A stretch of 54,149 nucleotides of DNA from M55B129 sp964506505 (lineage in GTDB: Bacteria > Bacillota > Dethiobacteria > DTU022), in assembly GCA_964506505.1 (NCBI GenBank), contig CAZDKY010000035.1, forward strand, positions 1 through 54,149. Reading direction: 5' to 3'. Made by a program: the position numbers and the translations under genes. Shown here piece after piece: positions 8,060 to 17,518 of this stretch. Every line of letters begins with the position of its first letter. The stretch's first letter is position 1. The notes beneath the pieces were generated by a model. The model was not told the DNA's origin. It ran no database searches and saw only the letters and a list, made by a program, of their open reading frames with translations.

Positions 8060-10189
8060 TTATTCTGCAGGGGCAAAGGTAACCTGCCCTTCTTCCCGAC
8101 TGGCCCTGATTACACGCACTTTAGTAGCATCTCCCAGGCGGTAGGTTTTTCGTTTTCTCTCGCCGATTAGTGAAGCGGCCTTTTCATTATAAACATAATA
8201 GTCGTCATCCAGTTCGACGACCGGGATCATGCCTTCTATGGTGTTGTCAAGTTCGACAAAAAGGCCGAAGTTGGTCACTCCGTTGATAATGCCGGAATAG
8301 ACTTCACCGATTTTTTGTTCCATGTACTGCGCTTTTTTAATCTCTTCATCCGCTCTTTCAGCTTCCACTGCGGCTCGTTCTCTCTCTGATGAATGCAAAG
8401 ATACTTCGGGCAGCCTGGCCTGCAGGCGTTTGATTCTTTCACTGGACAGCCCATGTGGAGATAGCTGCTGCTTGAGAATACGGTGTACCACCAGGTCAGG
8501 ATAGCGCCGGATAGGCGATGTAAAGTGACAGTAATACTCGGAAGCAAGACCAAAATGTCCTTCATTCTCAGCACTGTACATGGCCTGCGGCAGTGAACGC
8601 AGCACAAGGTAGCGGACTAATTTTTCCGTCCGTTCTCCCCTGGTCTGCTCCAGGAGGCCGTTCAAATGCTTCGGCTTCAGAATCTTTATGTTGGACAGCG
8701 CCCCGATGCCCATCATGGTCAGGGTTTCACGGAGCTGGGCCAATTTTTCCTCGGCGGGAATAGCATGCACCCGGAATATACAGGGACGTTTTTCCCCGGC
8801 CAGATAGCTCGCTACTGCTTCATTACAGTAAATCATAAATTCTTCGATCAGTGATTCGGAACGCCCCATCACCCGTTTTTCAATGGTCACGGGTACTCCT
8901 TCTTCGTCAACTTCAATTCTCGCTTCGGGAAGATCAAGATCCAGCGCTCCCCGTTTCATGCGCCGTCGGCGCAGCACTTCCGCCAGGGTTGACATATTGT
9001 CCAGCATCACTTTCAGCGACTCATCTTTAAACACAGGCTTTTCCTGTTGCCCTTTTAAATATGCTTCAACCTGCTGGTATGTTAATCGCTCGGTTACCTT
9101 GATCAGGCTGGGGGCAAAGCTAGCCCCTGTCATCTCCCCCCGATCATCAATATCCATAATCACACTGACGGCAAGACGATCTCTGTTTGCCTGCAAACTA
9201 CAAAGGTTTTCTGAAAGTGCAGGCGGCAGCATATGAATAACCCGTTCCGCCAGGTAAATACTGGTCCCTCTTTTAAAAGCTTCCCGGTCGATAGGTTTGC
9301 CTTCCCTCACATAGTGAGAAACATCGGCAATGTGAACCCCCAGCTGCCAACGCCCCCCGGGGAGCTTTTGTAAAGATACGGCATCGTCAAAATCACGGGC
9401 CATCTCGTCATCTATCGTGACCATTTTCAGGTCGCGTAGATCTTCACGTCCTTCCGCCGATAAAGCTTCGGTGACTTCGTCTTCACCCGAAAGCTGGTCC
9501 AATGCTTTTAAAACAGCGGGAGGAAAATCACCGGGCAGCTCATACTTGTGGAAAAAAGCAAGTTTCTCAGTCAGTCGGCTACCGGCTGGTCCGAAATGCT
9601 CGACAATTTTCCCCCTGGACGGTTTAGTTCCCTGCCCCCACTTTTCAATCTCCACTACAACCTTGTCGCCCACTTCAGGGCCTTTTACTTTTTTAAAGGG
9701 TACTACGACCGGCCCGGGGAAGCGCCGATCATCAGGAATAACATAGTAATTATTCTTGTCGCGGTGTAGAGTACCCACGAGACGATTGCTGCCTCGTTTA
9801 AGAATGCCTATTACCGTCCCTTCACGGCGCTTTTTGCTTCTTTTCCTGTTTTCAAGGCGAACCATGACGCGGTCACCATGCGCAGCGCCCTTCAGGTTAT
9901 CGGCACTTATAAATACATCTTCGCTCTTTTGATCCGGACGTAGGAAAGCAAAACCCCGTTTGTTACCCTGCAGGATTCCCGCCAGGTAGTTGAGGCGCTC
10001 GGGCAATCCATACCGGCCGCGGGCGGTTTTTACCAGCCTTCCGTCATTCTCCATTTTCTTTAATTCATCAACCAAAATTTTTTTATCCTGGCTCTGCAGT
10101 CCAAGGGCTGATAGGAGATCTCTTTCGGTAAGGGCATTTTTTTTATGATCTTTTAATATTTTTTCAATTTTATTCTGAATCTCTTTCAT
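8060..10189 (-). CDS. rnr: Ribonuclease R
   Basis: 3'-5' exoribonuclease of the RNB family that degrades structured RNA and takes part in tmRNA-dependent mRNA turnover. Domain order: N-terminal winged helix, two cold-shock OB folds (GFAFLRPD, DVFISADNL), the catalytic RNB domain with the metal-binding cluster IDDEMARDFDDAVSL, and a C-terminal S1 domain (GVTNFGLFVELDNTIEGMI). The ATG at 10189 is chosen over a TTG at 10210, because AAGAGAAG sits 7 bases upstream; this gives 709 residues. The long basic tail of some RNase R proteins is absent. It follows a terminator after secG, so it probably has its own promoter within 10190-10295. Confidence 0.96.
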   Translation of the reverse strand: MKEIQNKIEKILKDHKKNALTERDLLSALGLQSQDKKILVDELKKMENDGRLVKTARGRYGLPERLNYLAGILQGNKRGFAFLRPDQKSEDVFISADNLKGAAHGDRVMVRLENRKRSKKRREGTVIGILKRGSNRLVGTLHRDKNNYYVIPDDRRFPGPVVVPFKKVKGPEVGDKVVVEIEKWGQGTKPSRGKIVEHFGPAGSRLTEKLAFFHKYELPGDFPPAVLKALDQLSGEDEVTEALSAEGREDLRDLKMVTIDDEMARDFDDAVSLQKLPGGRWQLGVHIADVSHYVREGKPIDREAFKRGTSIYLAERVIHMLPPALSENLCSLQANRDRLAVSVIMDIDDRGEMTGASFAPSLIKVTERLTYQQVEAYLKGQQEKPVFKDESLKVMLDNMSTLAEVLRRRRMKRGALDLDLPEARIEVDEEGVPVTIEKRVMGRSESLIEEFMIYCNEAVASYLAGEKRPCIFRVHAIPAEEKLAQLRETLTMMGIGALSNIKILKPKHLNGLLEQTRGERTEKLVRYLVLRSLPQAMYSAENEGHFGLASEYYCHFTSPIRRYPDLVVHRILKQQLSPHGLSSERIKRLQARLPEVSLHSSERERAAVEAERADEEIKKAQYMEQKIGEVYSGIINGVTNFGLFVELDNTIEGMIPVVELDDDYYVYNEKAASLIGERKRKTYRLGDATKVRVIRASREEGQVTFAPAE

Positions 10190-10295
10190 TGTATTGCTTC
10201 TCTTTTCCAATTATTAAGCCCACGCCTTTCGTACGGCATATATTTTACTGCCTGTCTAAATTATTGTTCGCTATCATTATAAATCCTTCCCGGAT

Positions 10296-10332
10296 AAAAT
10301 AAAAGGCAGGGGATACAACCGGCTCCCCTGCC
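10296..10332 (-). terminator. Rho-independent terminator after secG
   Basis: A perfect 9-bp stem (GGCAGGGGA / TCCCCTGCC, plus-strand arms at 10305-10313 and 10324-10332) is followed on the minus strand by TTTTATTTTAT. It lies 28 bases past the secG stop and should end the glycolytic/secG transcript before rnr. Confidence 0.85.
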
Positions 10333-10360
10333 GTCAATAATATTTTTCAAAACACTGCTG

Positions 10361-10585
10361 TTAGTTAATAACTACCAGCAAAATAGTAAAGAGCATGAAA
10401 GCAACGGCCACATACGTGGTTACTTTACTCAGCTTCTCGTCCAGCCCTTTCTTTTTACCAACCAGAGACTGGGCACCGCCCGCTATTGCACCAAGACCGG
10501 CGCTGCGGCCGGACTGCAAAAGCACAATGCTAATCAGCGCGATGCATATAATAAGGTAAATTATGGTTATCAATGTCCCGATCAT
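10361..10585 (-). CDS. secG: Preprotein translocase subunit SecG
   Basis: Small membrane subunit of the SecYEG channel. The 74 residues form two transmembrane helices (residues about 3-23 and 54-73) joined by the conserved loop SGRSAGLGAIAGGAQSL. GGAGG lies 11 bases upstream of the ATG. It sits after eno and before rnr, the usual Firmicutes position, and is followed by a strong terminator. Confidence 0.95.
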   Translation of the reverse strand: MIGTLITIIYLIICIALISIVLLQSGRSAGLGAIAGGAQSLVGKKKGLDEKLSKVTTYVAVAFMLFTILLVVIN

Positions 10586-10726
10586 TTTCTTTTAACCTCC
10601 AAAAACAATTACTGACTAGCGAACAGCCCTTATTTTAACATAGATCCCGTGCTTTGACAAACAGTTATTTTTATTGGCCAATATTATTCCTGTTTTTACC
10701 AGCTCCGCTAAGACGGCTGTCTGTTA

Positions 10727-12007
10727 TTATGACTTGAAGCTTTCGAACTCCATGCCGGCATACCTTGCTGCCTGTCCCAGATCTTCTTCAATCCGGAGCA
10801 GGCGATTGTATTTGGCCACCCGATCCACCCGTGACGGGGCACCGGTTTTGATCATTCCCGCTCCGGTTCCAACGGCCAAATCGGCAATAAAAGTATCCGC
10901 CGTTTCCCCCGATCGGTGAGAAATCATCCGGCTATAACCGAAGCGTCCCGCCAGGGCTATAGTATCCAGTGTTTCACTAAGTGTGCCGATCTGATTCAGC
11001 TTAATCAGAATGGCATTGGCAGTCCCCGATTCAATTCCACGGCGAAAACGCACAGGATTGGTAACAAATAGATCGTCCCCGACGAGCATGATCCGGTCAC
11101 CCATTTTTTCGGTCATCTTCCTCCAGCCTGGCCAGTCTTCTTCGCTCAACCCATCTTCGATGCAGATCAGAGGGTATTTTTCGACTAGGATCTTGTAATA
11201 ATCAATGAGCTCTTCGGCTTCAGAGGTTCTGCCCTCGATGCGGTAAAAACCATCTTTAAAAAATTCGCTCGCTGCAGCATCCAGGGCCAGTGAAATATCT
11301 TTGCCCGCTTTGTAACCAGCAGAATCGATTGCTTCCAGGATCAATCCGAGTGCAGCTTCGCTCGAATCGAGGTTCGGAGCAAAACCTCCTTCGTCACCAA
11401 CATTGGTGTTGAAACCATTATTCCGTAAAATCTTTTTCAGCTGTTGAAATACCTCCACTCCCATTTGCAGGGCACGGCTGAAACTATCTGCACCGTGGGG
11501 CACAATCATAAATTCCTGAATATCCATATTATTATCGGCATGGCTGCCTCCGTTCAGAATATTCATAAACGGCACCGGAAGGATCGAAGCTGTCAGGCCG
11601 CCCAGGTAACGGTACAAGGAAAGATCAAGCATCGCCGCTCCGGCTCGCGCCGCCGCCAGCGAAACACCAAGGATAGCATTGGCACCCAGCCGCGATTTGT
11701 TCTCAGTCCCATCCAGCTCAATCATCAAGCGATCCAGATCTTCCTGGTAGAGAACACTGAGGCCACAAAGCTCCGGGGCCAGAATTTCGTTCACATGCTG
11801 GACGGCAGTGAGGACTCCTTTACCTCCGTAACGTTGATCATCATTATCACGTAGCTCAATCGCCTCAAATATACCCGTCGATGCACCCGAGGGCACCGCG
11901 GCGACTCCTTTCCAGCCCCCCGCCAGAGCAAGTTCAACCTCCAGGGTAGGGTTACCCCTCGAGTCAAGGATCTCCCTTGCCCTGATTGTCCTGATCTCTT
12001 CATCCAT
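10727..12007 (-). CDS. eno: Enolase
   Basis: Converts 2-phosphoglycerate to phosphoenolpyruvate in glycolysis and gluconeogenesis; Mg-dependent, cytoplasmic. 426 residues, standard length. Visible signatures are SGASTGIFEA, the metal-site regions IEDGLSEEDW and GDDLFVTN, the catalytic lysine region LIKLNQIGTLSET, and SHRSGETADTFIADLAVG. GGGGAG lies 10 bases before the ATG. It follows tpiA by 71 bases. In many Firmicutes the phosphoglycerate mutase gene gpmI lies between tpiA and eno; it is absent here. Confidence 0.98.
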   Translation of the reverse strand: MDEEIRTIRAREILDSRGNPTLEVELALAGGWKGVAAVPSGASTGIFEAIELRDNDDQRYGGKGVLTAVQHVNEILAPELCGLSVLYQEDLDRLMIELDGTENKSRLGANAILGVSLAAARAGAAMLDLSLYRYLGGLTASILPVPFMNILNGGSHADNNMDIQEFMIVPHGADSFSRALQMGVEVFQQLKKILRNNGFNTNVGDEGGFAPNLDSSEAALGLILEAIDSAGYKAGKDISLALDAAASEFFKDGFYRIEGRTSEAEELIDYYKILVEKYPLICIEDGLSEEDWPGWRKMTEKMGDRIMLVGDDLFVTNPVRFRRGIESGTANAILIKLNQIGTLSETLDTIALAGRFGYSRMISHRSGETADTFIADLAVGTGAGMIKTGAPSRVDRVAKYNRLLRIEEDLGQAARYAGMEFESFKS

Positions 12008-12078
12008 TTATAATCACTCCCCATCTATGCTCTTCAATTCTGTGGTGATTGAGACTGCCCTTTATTTATAAAGTTAGA

Positions 12079-12852
12079 TCAATCCTTCTGGGTTAAAGAA
12101 TCGCCGGCAGCACTGATGAGCGCCCTGAATGATTCTACCTGCAGACTGGCCCCGCCAACCAGGGCACCATCAATGGAAGGTTTTTTGACAAAGGAACCGA
12201 TGTTGCTGTCTTTAACACTGCCTCCGTACTGGATCCGCAGTCCCGCTGCAGATCTTTCCCCCAGCAATTTTGCAACCATTTCCCGGATCAGGAGAGCAGC
12301 CTCTTCCGCATCTTCGGCAGAGGCTGCCCGGCCGGAACCGATAGCCCAGACCGGCTCATAGGCAATGACCAGGTTTTCCGTTTCATCAGGACTCAAGTCT
12401 TCCAGGGCTCCTTTGATCTGACGTTCCAGCACTGCAGCAGTAGCCTGCCGCTCTCTTTCTTCTTCCGTTTCACCAACGCAAAGAATCGGCCTGAGACCAC
12501 TATTTAACGCAGCTTGCATCTTTTTGTGAACATGGCTGTCAGCTTCACCCATTAAATGCCGCCTTTCAGAGTGCCCAATGATCACATACTCAACCCGATG
12601 TTCGAGGAGCATGGGAGCAGATATTTCTCCCGTAAATGCTCCCTCACTTTCCCAGTACATATTCTGCGCTCCCAACTTTACCGCTGTACCGGACAGGGCT
12701 TCCGCCGCAGCCGCCAGGGCAGTAAAGGGAGGGCAAAGCAAAATATCAATTTCTTTGTAATTTTCAAGGTTACGGCAAAAATCATGACAAAAAGCAGCCG
12801 TTTCGGCCGCTGTCTTATGCATTTTCCAGTTCGCAGCAATAATCAGTTTCAT
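12079..12852 (-). CDS. tpiA: Triosephosphate isomerase
   Basis: Interconverts dihydroxyacetone phosphate and glyceraldehyde 3-phosphate. The TIM-barrel signatures are complete: NWKMHK near the start, the catalytic histidine in IIGHSERR, the catalytic glutamate in AYEPVWAIGSG, and the phosphate-binding end QYGGSVK and GALVGGASL. The ATG at 12852 (MKLIIAANWK) is chosen because GGGGGGAG lies just upstream; the frame is open further to 12918, but that segment is not family-like. 257 residues. It follows pgk by 43 bases in the glycolytic operon. Confidence 0.97.
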   Translation of the reverse strand: MKLIIAANWKMHKTAAETAAFCHDFCRNLENYKEIDILLCPPFTALAAAAEALSGTAVKLGAQNMYWESEGAFTGEISAPMLLEHRVEYVIIGHSERRHLMGEADSHVHKKMQAALNSGLRPILCVGETEEERERQATAAVLERQIKGALEDLSPDETENLVIAYEPVWAIGSGRAASAEDAEEAALLIREMVAKLLGERSAAGLRIQYGGSVKDSNIGSFVKKPSIDGALVGGASLQVESFRALISAAGDSLTQKD

Positions 12853-12895
12853 GATTACTCCCCCCGGTTTTGTTAAGCCGGCATCATTACGGTCC

Positions 12896-14080
12896 TTATT
12901 TATCCTGTAATACCGCAATTCCCGGCAGTTCTTTTCCTTCCCAGAATTCCAAAGTGGCCCCGCCGCCGGTGGATATAAAACTTATTTTTTCAGTCAATCC
13001 CAGTCCCTCCAGGGCAGCAACCAGATCTCCCCCTCCGACTACTGAATAAGCTTCACTGCCGGCTACCGCGGCAGCCACACCAGCCGTGCCGCTGTCAAAA
13101 GGTGGCATTTCAAATACTCCCAGCGGACCATTCCAGACGATCATAGCTGCGTCGGCAATGATGTCAGCAAAAAGAGCAACGGTTTCCGGGCCGATATCAA
13201 CTGCTTTGCCTCCTTTTTCCACCTTTTCAGGGCTTAAATTCTTGAAGGGAGAACCAGGCCTGAGCTCTTCCGTCACAGCCAGATCAACAGGTAGAAGTAA
13301 ACAGCACCCGCTTTCTTCGCTCTCATCAAGAAGATCAGCTGCCTCTTCAACCATTTCTTCCTCGTAAAAAGAATCACCCAGGATAAAACCGTCGGCCACG
13401 AGAAAAGTATTGGCCATACCACCTCCAAGCAGGAGGTTGTCGGCCAGATCCAGAAAACGGCGGATTACATTAAGCTTGTCTGAAACCTTGGCTCCGCCAA
13501 TGATTGCCGTCAGCGGGCGCACCGGGTCGTTCAAACAACGGCTCAGCTCATCAATCTCCTTTTTCATCAGTAGACCGGCTACTGCTGGCAGATATGATGC
13601 CACTCCTGCTGTCGAAGCATGGGCACGGTGAGCGGTTCCAAAAGCATCATTGACAAAGAGAGCAAAGGGTTCGGCCAGCTGGCGGGCAAATTCGGGATCA
13701 TTTTTCTCTTCACCTTTTTCAAAACGCAGGTTCTCCAGGATCAAAACTTCTCCTTCTTGCATTTCCGCAACCCTTTTTTTAACTTCAGGGCCGACAACCG
13801 AGTTGATTTTATGAACCGGGCGGCCGAGAATTAAGGCCAGTCTTTCAGCAACCGGATCCATTTTCAGTTCCGGTTTTGGTTCTCCCCCGGGGCGTCCCAG
13901 ATGGGAAGCCAGCACAACCCTGGCTCCCCTGTTAATCAGGGATTCGATGGTTGGCACGGCTGCTTTGATCCTGTTATCATCACGGACCCGTCCGTTCTCC
14001 AGTGGGACGTTGAAATCGCTCCGCATTAATATTTTTTTTCCCGCGACCTCGACATCTTCTATGCTTTTTTTGCTGATCAT
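12896..14080 (-). CDS. pgk: Phosphoglycerate kinase
   Basis: Transfers the acyl phosphate of 1,3-bisphosphoglycerate to ADP. 394 residues, standard for a bacterial monomer. Seen: LMRSDFNVPLENG, ASHLGRPGGE, the hinge/catalytic region TAIIGGAKVSDKL, WNGPLGVFE, and the nucleotide-binding VVGGGDLVAALEG. It starts 6 bases after the rpoN stop, so rpoN and pgk are almost certainly co-transcribed. The usual cggR-gapA pair that precedes pgk in many Firmicutes is absent. Confidence 0.98.
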   Translation of the reverse strand: MISKKSIEDVEVAGKKILMRSDFNVPLENGRVRDDNRIKAAVPTIESLINRGARVVLASHLGRPGGEPKPELKMDPVAERLALILGRPVHKINSVVGPEVKKRVAEMQEGEVLILENLRFEKGEEKNDPEFARQLAEPFALFVNDAFGTAHRAHASTAGVASYLPAVAGLLMKKEIDELSRCLNDPVRPLTAIIGGAKVSDKLNVIRRFLDLADNLLLGGGMANTFLVADGFILGDSFYEEEMVEEAADLLDESEESGCCLLLPVDLAVTEELRPGSPFKNLSPEKVEKGGKAVDIGPETVALFADIIADAAMIVWNGPLGVFEMPPFDSGTAGVAAAVAGSEAYSVVGGGDLVAALEGLGLTEKISFISTGGGATLEFWEGKELPGIAVLQDK

Positions 14081-14086
14081 TTTCTC

Positions 14087-15520
14087 TTATTTCCTCCCGA
14101 CAGTCGTATTGCGACGCCTCTTGTATGAAGCCGGAATGGAAATTTCCTCCCGGTATTTGGCAATTGTTCTTCTGGAAATGCTGATACCCTTTTCTCGGAA
14201 TATCTCCGCCAGGCGCTGGTCGCTGAGTGGTTTACCTGGATCTTCAGCATCTACCAGTTCACGAATATATTTTTTAATACTGTGCGAGGAATAATCCGTT
14301 CCCTCACTTCCACTTAAACCGCTGGAAAAGAAAAATTTGAGAGGGAAAAGACCACGCGGAGTTTGGATGTATTTATTAGCTGTGGCTCTGCTTACCGTAG
14401 ATTCGTGTACTCCCACATTAACAGCCACATCCTTGAGGGTTAGCGGTTTTAATTTTTTTATACCTTCATCCAAAAAAGGCCTCTGGATGTCAACAATTTG
14501 CTGAGAAACCCTGAACAGGGTAAGACGTCTCTGTTCGATACTGCGAATCAGCCAGTAAGCTCTCTCAATTTTATTTTTGATGAACGAAGTCAATTTTTCA
14601 TCAGCAGCACTGCCGGAGAGCATGCGCTGATAAAAAGGACTGATTGTCAGCTGAGGGACACTATTATCGTTACCCATGGCCACATAACGATCGTCGACTT
14701 TTTCAACAATTACATCCGGCACAATATAACGAGTTTCATCCCCTCCGCCAAAGATACTGCCCGGTTTGGGGTTCAAAGTGCGGATGAGAGAGACTGCTTC
14801 TTCAACCTCTTCCTCGGTGCAGCCAAGGCGAGAAGAAATATAAGCAAAGCGGCCGTCCGCAGCTGCCGGTAAATATCTCTTAACAATTTCCAGGGCTTGT
14901 TCGGGAACCTTCTCTATTCTTTTAAGTTGAAGCAAAAGGCATTCCTGCAGGTTTCGGCACCCGATGCCTGTTGGTTCCAATTTCTGTAATATAGCCAGGG
15001 CCTCTTCCAGTTCTTTCGCTGGTGCACCAAGGGCCGCGGCAAGATCTTCAATTTCATCCTGCAGATAACCTTTGTGATCAAGGTTGCCGGCAAGAAAAGC
15101 GGTAATTCTGTACTGACATTCACTCAGGGAGAGCATGCGCAGCTGGCTCAACAGATCTTCGAGCATAGTGCCCCCGGCTGCGGAACAGTTTTCAACAGAA
15201 GGCCTTTCCTCGTTCGTTATTTTCAAACCGCCCCGCGAAAAAGATGTATCCATATCCATATCGCGCAAATATTCTTCCCAGGGAAATTCATCATCGTTTG
15301 TCTTTTCCTGTTCAGGTTCTTCGCTCATATCAGCCGGTTCATTTATTTCCTCTTCCCTGTTATCCTGAATCTCCAGCACCGGGTTATTGATAAGTTCTTC
15401 CTGGATGTGATCTTGCAGTTCAAGGGTGGAATACTGAAGCAGGGTAATGGCCAGTTTGAGCTCCGGAGTAATAATCAGCTTCTGGGTCTGTTCAAGTTTT
15501 AGATTATGATCAAGTTTCAC
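14087..15520 (-). CDS. rpoN: RNA polymerase sigma-54 factor
   Basis: Sigma factor for -24/-12 promoters, which require an AAA+ activator. 477 residues. Region I is the Gln/Leu-rich N-terminus (KLIITPELKLAITLLQYS), followed by an acidic region II, the core-binding domain, the HTH segment (LTLKDVAVNVGVHESTVSRA) and the RpoN box SRRTIAKYRE at 449-458, which differs conservatively from ARRTVAKYRE. It starts with GTG at 15520, with AGGAG about 9 bases upstream. It is placed at the head of the glycolytic genes, where sigma-54 is also found in other Clostridia. No -24/-12 promoter was recognised in the window with confidence. Confidence 0.96.
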   Translation of the reverse strand: MKLDHNLKLEQTQKLIITPELKLAITLLQYSTLELQDHIQEELINNPVLEIQDNREEEINEPADMSEEPEQEKTNDDEFPWEEYLRDMDMDTSFSRGGLKITNEERPSVENCSAAGGTMLEDLLSQLRMLSLSECQYRITAFLAGNLDHKGYLQDEIEDLAAALGAPAKELEEALAILQKLEPTGIGCRNLQECLLLQLKRIEKVPEQALEIVKRYLPAAADGRFAYISSRLGCTEEEVEEAVSLIRTLNPKPGSIFGGGDETRYIVPDVIVEKVDDRYVAMGNDNSVPQLTISPFYQRMLSGSAADEKLTSFIKNKIERAYWLIRSIEQRRLTLFRVSQQIVDIQRPFLDEGIKKLKPLTLKDVAVNVGVHESTVSRATANKYIQTPRGLFPLKFFFSSGLSGSEGTDYSSHSIKKYIRELVDAEDPGKPLSDQRLAEIFREKGISISRRTIAKYREEISIPASYKRRRNTTVGRK

Positions 15521-15657
15521 CGCTGATTCTCCTGTTCACAGATATTCCCCACGGATAAAATGTCATAGCTGATTGTGAGGCTTTCGGGCAGACAGGGCCT
15601 GAAAGGCCGTCCTGATGATGTTCTATTTCGACATGGGCAATTAGAAATCCTGCCCTT

Positions 15658-16626
15658 TTACTTTCGGCTGGCATGCTTTTTGCTTGTGCCAAAGGCAGCT
15701 GTTTTTTCTGCAATTTTTTCAAGACGGCGGTAACGGTGATTTACAGCCGATTTACTGATTGGAGGATCACATAACTCGCCAAGTTCTTTCAATGATGCTT
15801 CAGGGTGACTTCTGCGAGCCATGGCTGCTTCCTGCAGGGGGAGGGGAAGATTCTTAAGCCCAATCAAATGATCAATTTGTTCGATTATCTCAAGCTGATG
15901 CTGGGCAGATACAACCACCTTTTCCAAATTTGCCGTTTCGCAATTCACAAGGCGGTTGACTCGGTTGCGCATACTTTTTACAACACGCATGCTTTCGAGC
16001 TGCAAAAGTGTTCCTCCTGCTTCGATGATCCGCAAAAAATCGGCAACAGCTTCTGCATTTTTAAAATAGATAAAAGAATCGTTTTTCCTTTTTCTAGTCA
16101 GGGGAAAAAGGTTGAAGCTTTTCAGAGCCCGACAATAGATTTCGGCATCTTCGCTGCTGCCGCAGTTTAACTCCAGATGGTAACCGGACCGCTTCGAGAC
16201 ACTCACACTCCCGCCGGCAAGGAAAAGTCCTCTTAAAAAAGCCTTTTGACAGCAGAGCCGCCTCGGCAGCGCAGTTTTTCTCCTGTAGAAACCGATCTGG
16301 CGCCCAGCTTCTTTTAAATCCAGATAGATCAGCAGGGCATCGATCTGTTCCTTCCCGAGTACCTGAACCAGAAAACGGATTAAACCAAGCCTGCGTTCCT
16401 GCTGTCTGATTATCAGCGGAGCTTCTACACCAGCCTCACGAAGCAGGTTAAAAAGCCGCCGTGCGACAGCATTATCTTCGATCGCTATGCTCAAAATGTG
16501 AGTCCCGCTGTTTATAGTATAATAACCGCGCCTCAGCAGAAGGGCTTTCAGCTCCCATGAGCTGCAGCAGGGCAGAGTATTTTTCTGGCGAACCAGTTCA
16601 TGTTTGATTTGTGTAGTTAAAGACAC
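15658..16626 (-). CDS. whiA: DNA-binding protein WhiA
   Basis: Regulator of sporulation and cell division in Gram-positive bacteria. 322 residues with a degenerate LAGLIDADG homing-endonuclease fold in the N-terminal two thirds (KAFLRGLFLAGGSVSVSKRS) and a C-terminal HTH (ASLKELGELCDPPISKSAVN, then HRYRRLEKI). The catalytic acidic residues of true endonucleases are not present, as usual. GTG start at 16626 with GGAGG 11 bases upstream. It lies 23 bases after rapZ. The gene yvcK (glmR), usually between rapZ and whiA, is missing. Confidence 0.96.
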   Translation of the reverse strand: MSLTTQIKHELVRQKNTLPCCSSWELKALLLRRGYYTINSGTHILSIAIEDNAVARRLFNLLREAGVEAPLIIRQQERRLGLIRFLVQVLGKEQIDALLIYLDLKEAGRQIGFYRRKTALPRRLCCQKAFLRGLFLAGGSVSVSKRSGYHLELNCGSSEDAEIYCRALKSFNLFPLTRKRKNDSFIYFKNAEAVADFLRIIEAGGTLLQLESMRVVKSMRNRVNRLVNCETANLEKVVVSAQHQLEIIEQIDHLIGLKNLPLPLQEAAMARRSHPEASLKELGELCDPPISKSAVNHRYRRLEKIAEKTAAFGTSKKHASRK

Positions 16627-16649
16627 CTGCGCCCATTCCTCCGCCGGGA

Positions 16650-17495
16650 TTAATTTTTATCTATATCCCTGTGCTCAACAAAAAGGTTGTAACGAGACCC
16701 AAGCTCGTGGCCCAATTCATCGGCCAGGACAACTGATCTGTGATGTCCGCCTGTACAACCAATGGCAATAACCAGGTTTGTTTTACCCTCTTTGACATAG
16801 TAGGGAATGGAAAAATCAAGAAGTTCTTTGACCATCTGAAAATACTTAACTGTTTCAGGCCATCGCCAGAGATATGATCTGACCTGTTCATCTTCCCCGG
16901 TAAGCGGCTTAAGATGATCGACATAATGGGGATTGGGTAAAAAGCGTACGTCAAAAACAAGATCAACATCGATAGGAAGGCCGTACTTAAAACCGAAAGA
17001 TATGATTCGGATCTGCATGTTTTTATCACGCTGACCCGGTTCATAGGTCTCGACTATGCGGTTTTTCAATTCCCACGGCTTAAGATAAGATGTGTCTATA
17101 ACCTGGTTGGCTCTGCCCCGCAGTTCACTTAAAACTTCCCGTTCTTTTTGAATTGCTTCAGGCAGGCTCAGATCGGCAAGGGGATGACGGCGGCGCGTCT
17201 CCTTGAAACGCCTGATCAGGACATCATCGTCAGCAGTAAGAAAAAGGATTTCATAATCGATCCCACCGGTTTCCAGTTCCCTAAGAGCAATAAAAAGATC
17301 TTCAAAAAAGGCTGCACCACGCATATCACAGACCAGGGCTACTTTTTTATTTTCAGATTGGATAAATAGTTCGGCAAATTTGGGGATTAACGTAGGCGGC
17401 ATATTATCAACACAGTAATAACCCAGATCTTCAAAACAGTTCAGGGCAAAACTTTTACCTGCTCCGGACAAACCAGTAATCAGCACAATCCTCAT
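16650..17495 (-). CDS. rapZ: RNase adapter / nucleotide-binding protein RapZ (YvcJ)
   Basis: P-loop protein of the RapZ/YvcJ family. In E. coli it controls glucosamine-6-phosphate synthesis via small RNA decay; in B. subtilis YvcJ affects competence. 281 residues. Walker A is GLSGAGKS at 8-15, and the conserved ending GCTGGHHRSVVLADELG is complete. It is followed by whiA and preceded by a HAD phosphatase 23 bases upstream. The Shine-Dalgarno is weak (GAAGAAG). Confidence 0.96.
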   Translation of the reverse strand: MRIVLITGLSGAGKSFALNCFEDLGYYCVDNMPPTLIPKFAELFIQSENKKVALVCDMRGAAFFEDLFIALRELETGGIDYEILFLTADDDVLIRRFKETRRRHPLADLSLPEAIQKEREVLSELRGRANQVIDTSYLKPWELKNRIVETYEPGQRDKNMQIRIISFGFKYGLPIDVDLVFDVRFLPNPHYVDHLKPLTGEDEQVRSYLWRWPETVKYFQMVKELLDFSIPYYVKEGKTNLVIAIGCTGGHHRSVVLADELGHELGSRYNLFVEHRDIDKN

Positions 17496-17518
17496 GACAT
17501 CTTCTTCAGCAATGGCAA

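Noticed and set aside
15510..15722. Small gene between whiA and rpoN
   Set aside because: Its 5' part is an out-of-frame shadow of the whiA 3' end, and there is no SD.
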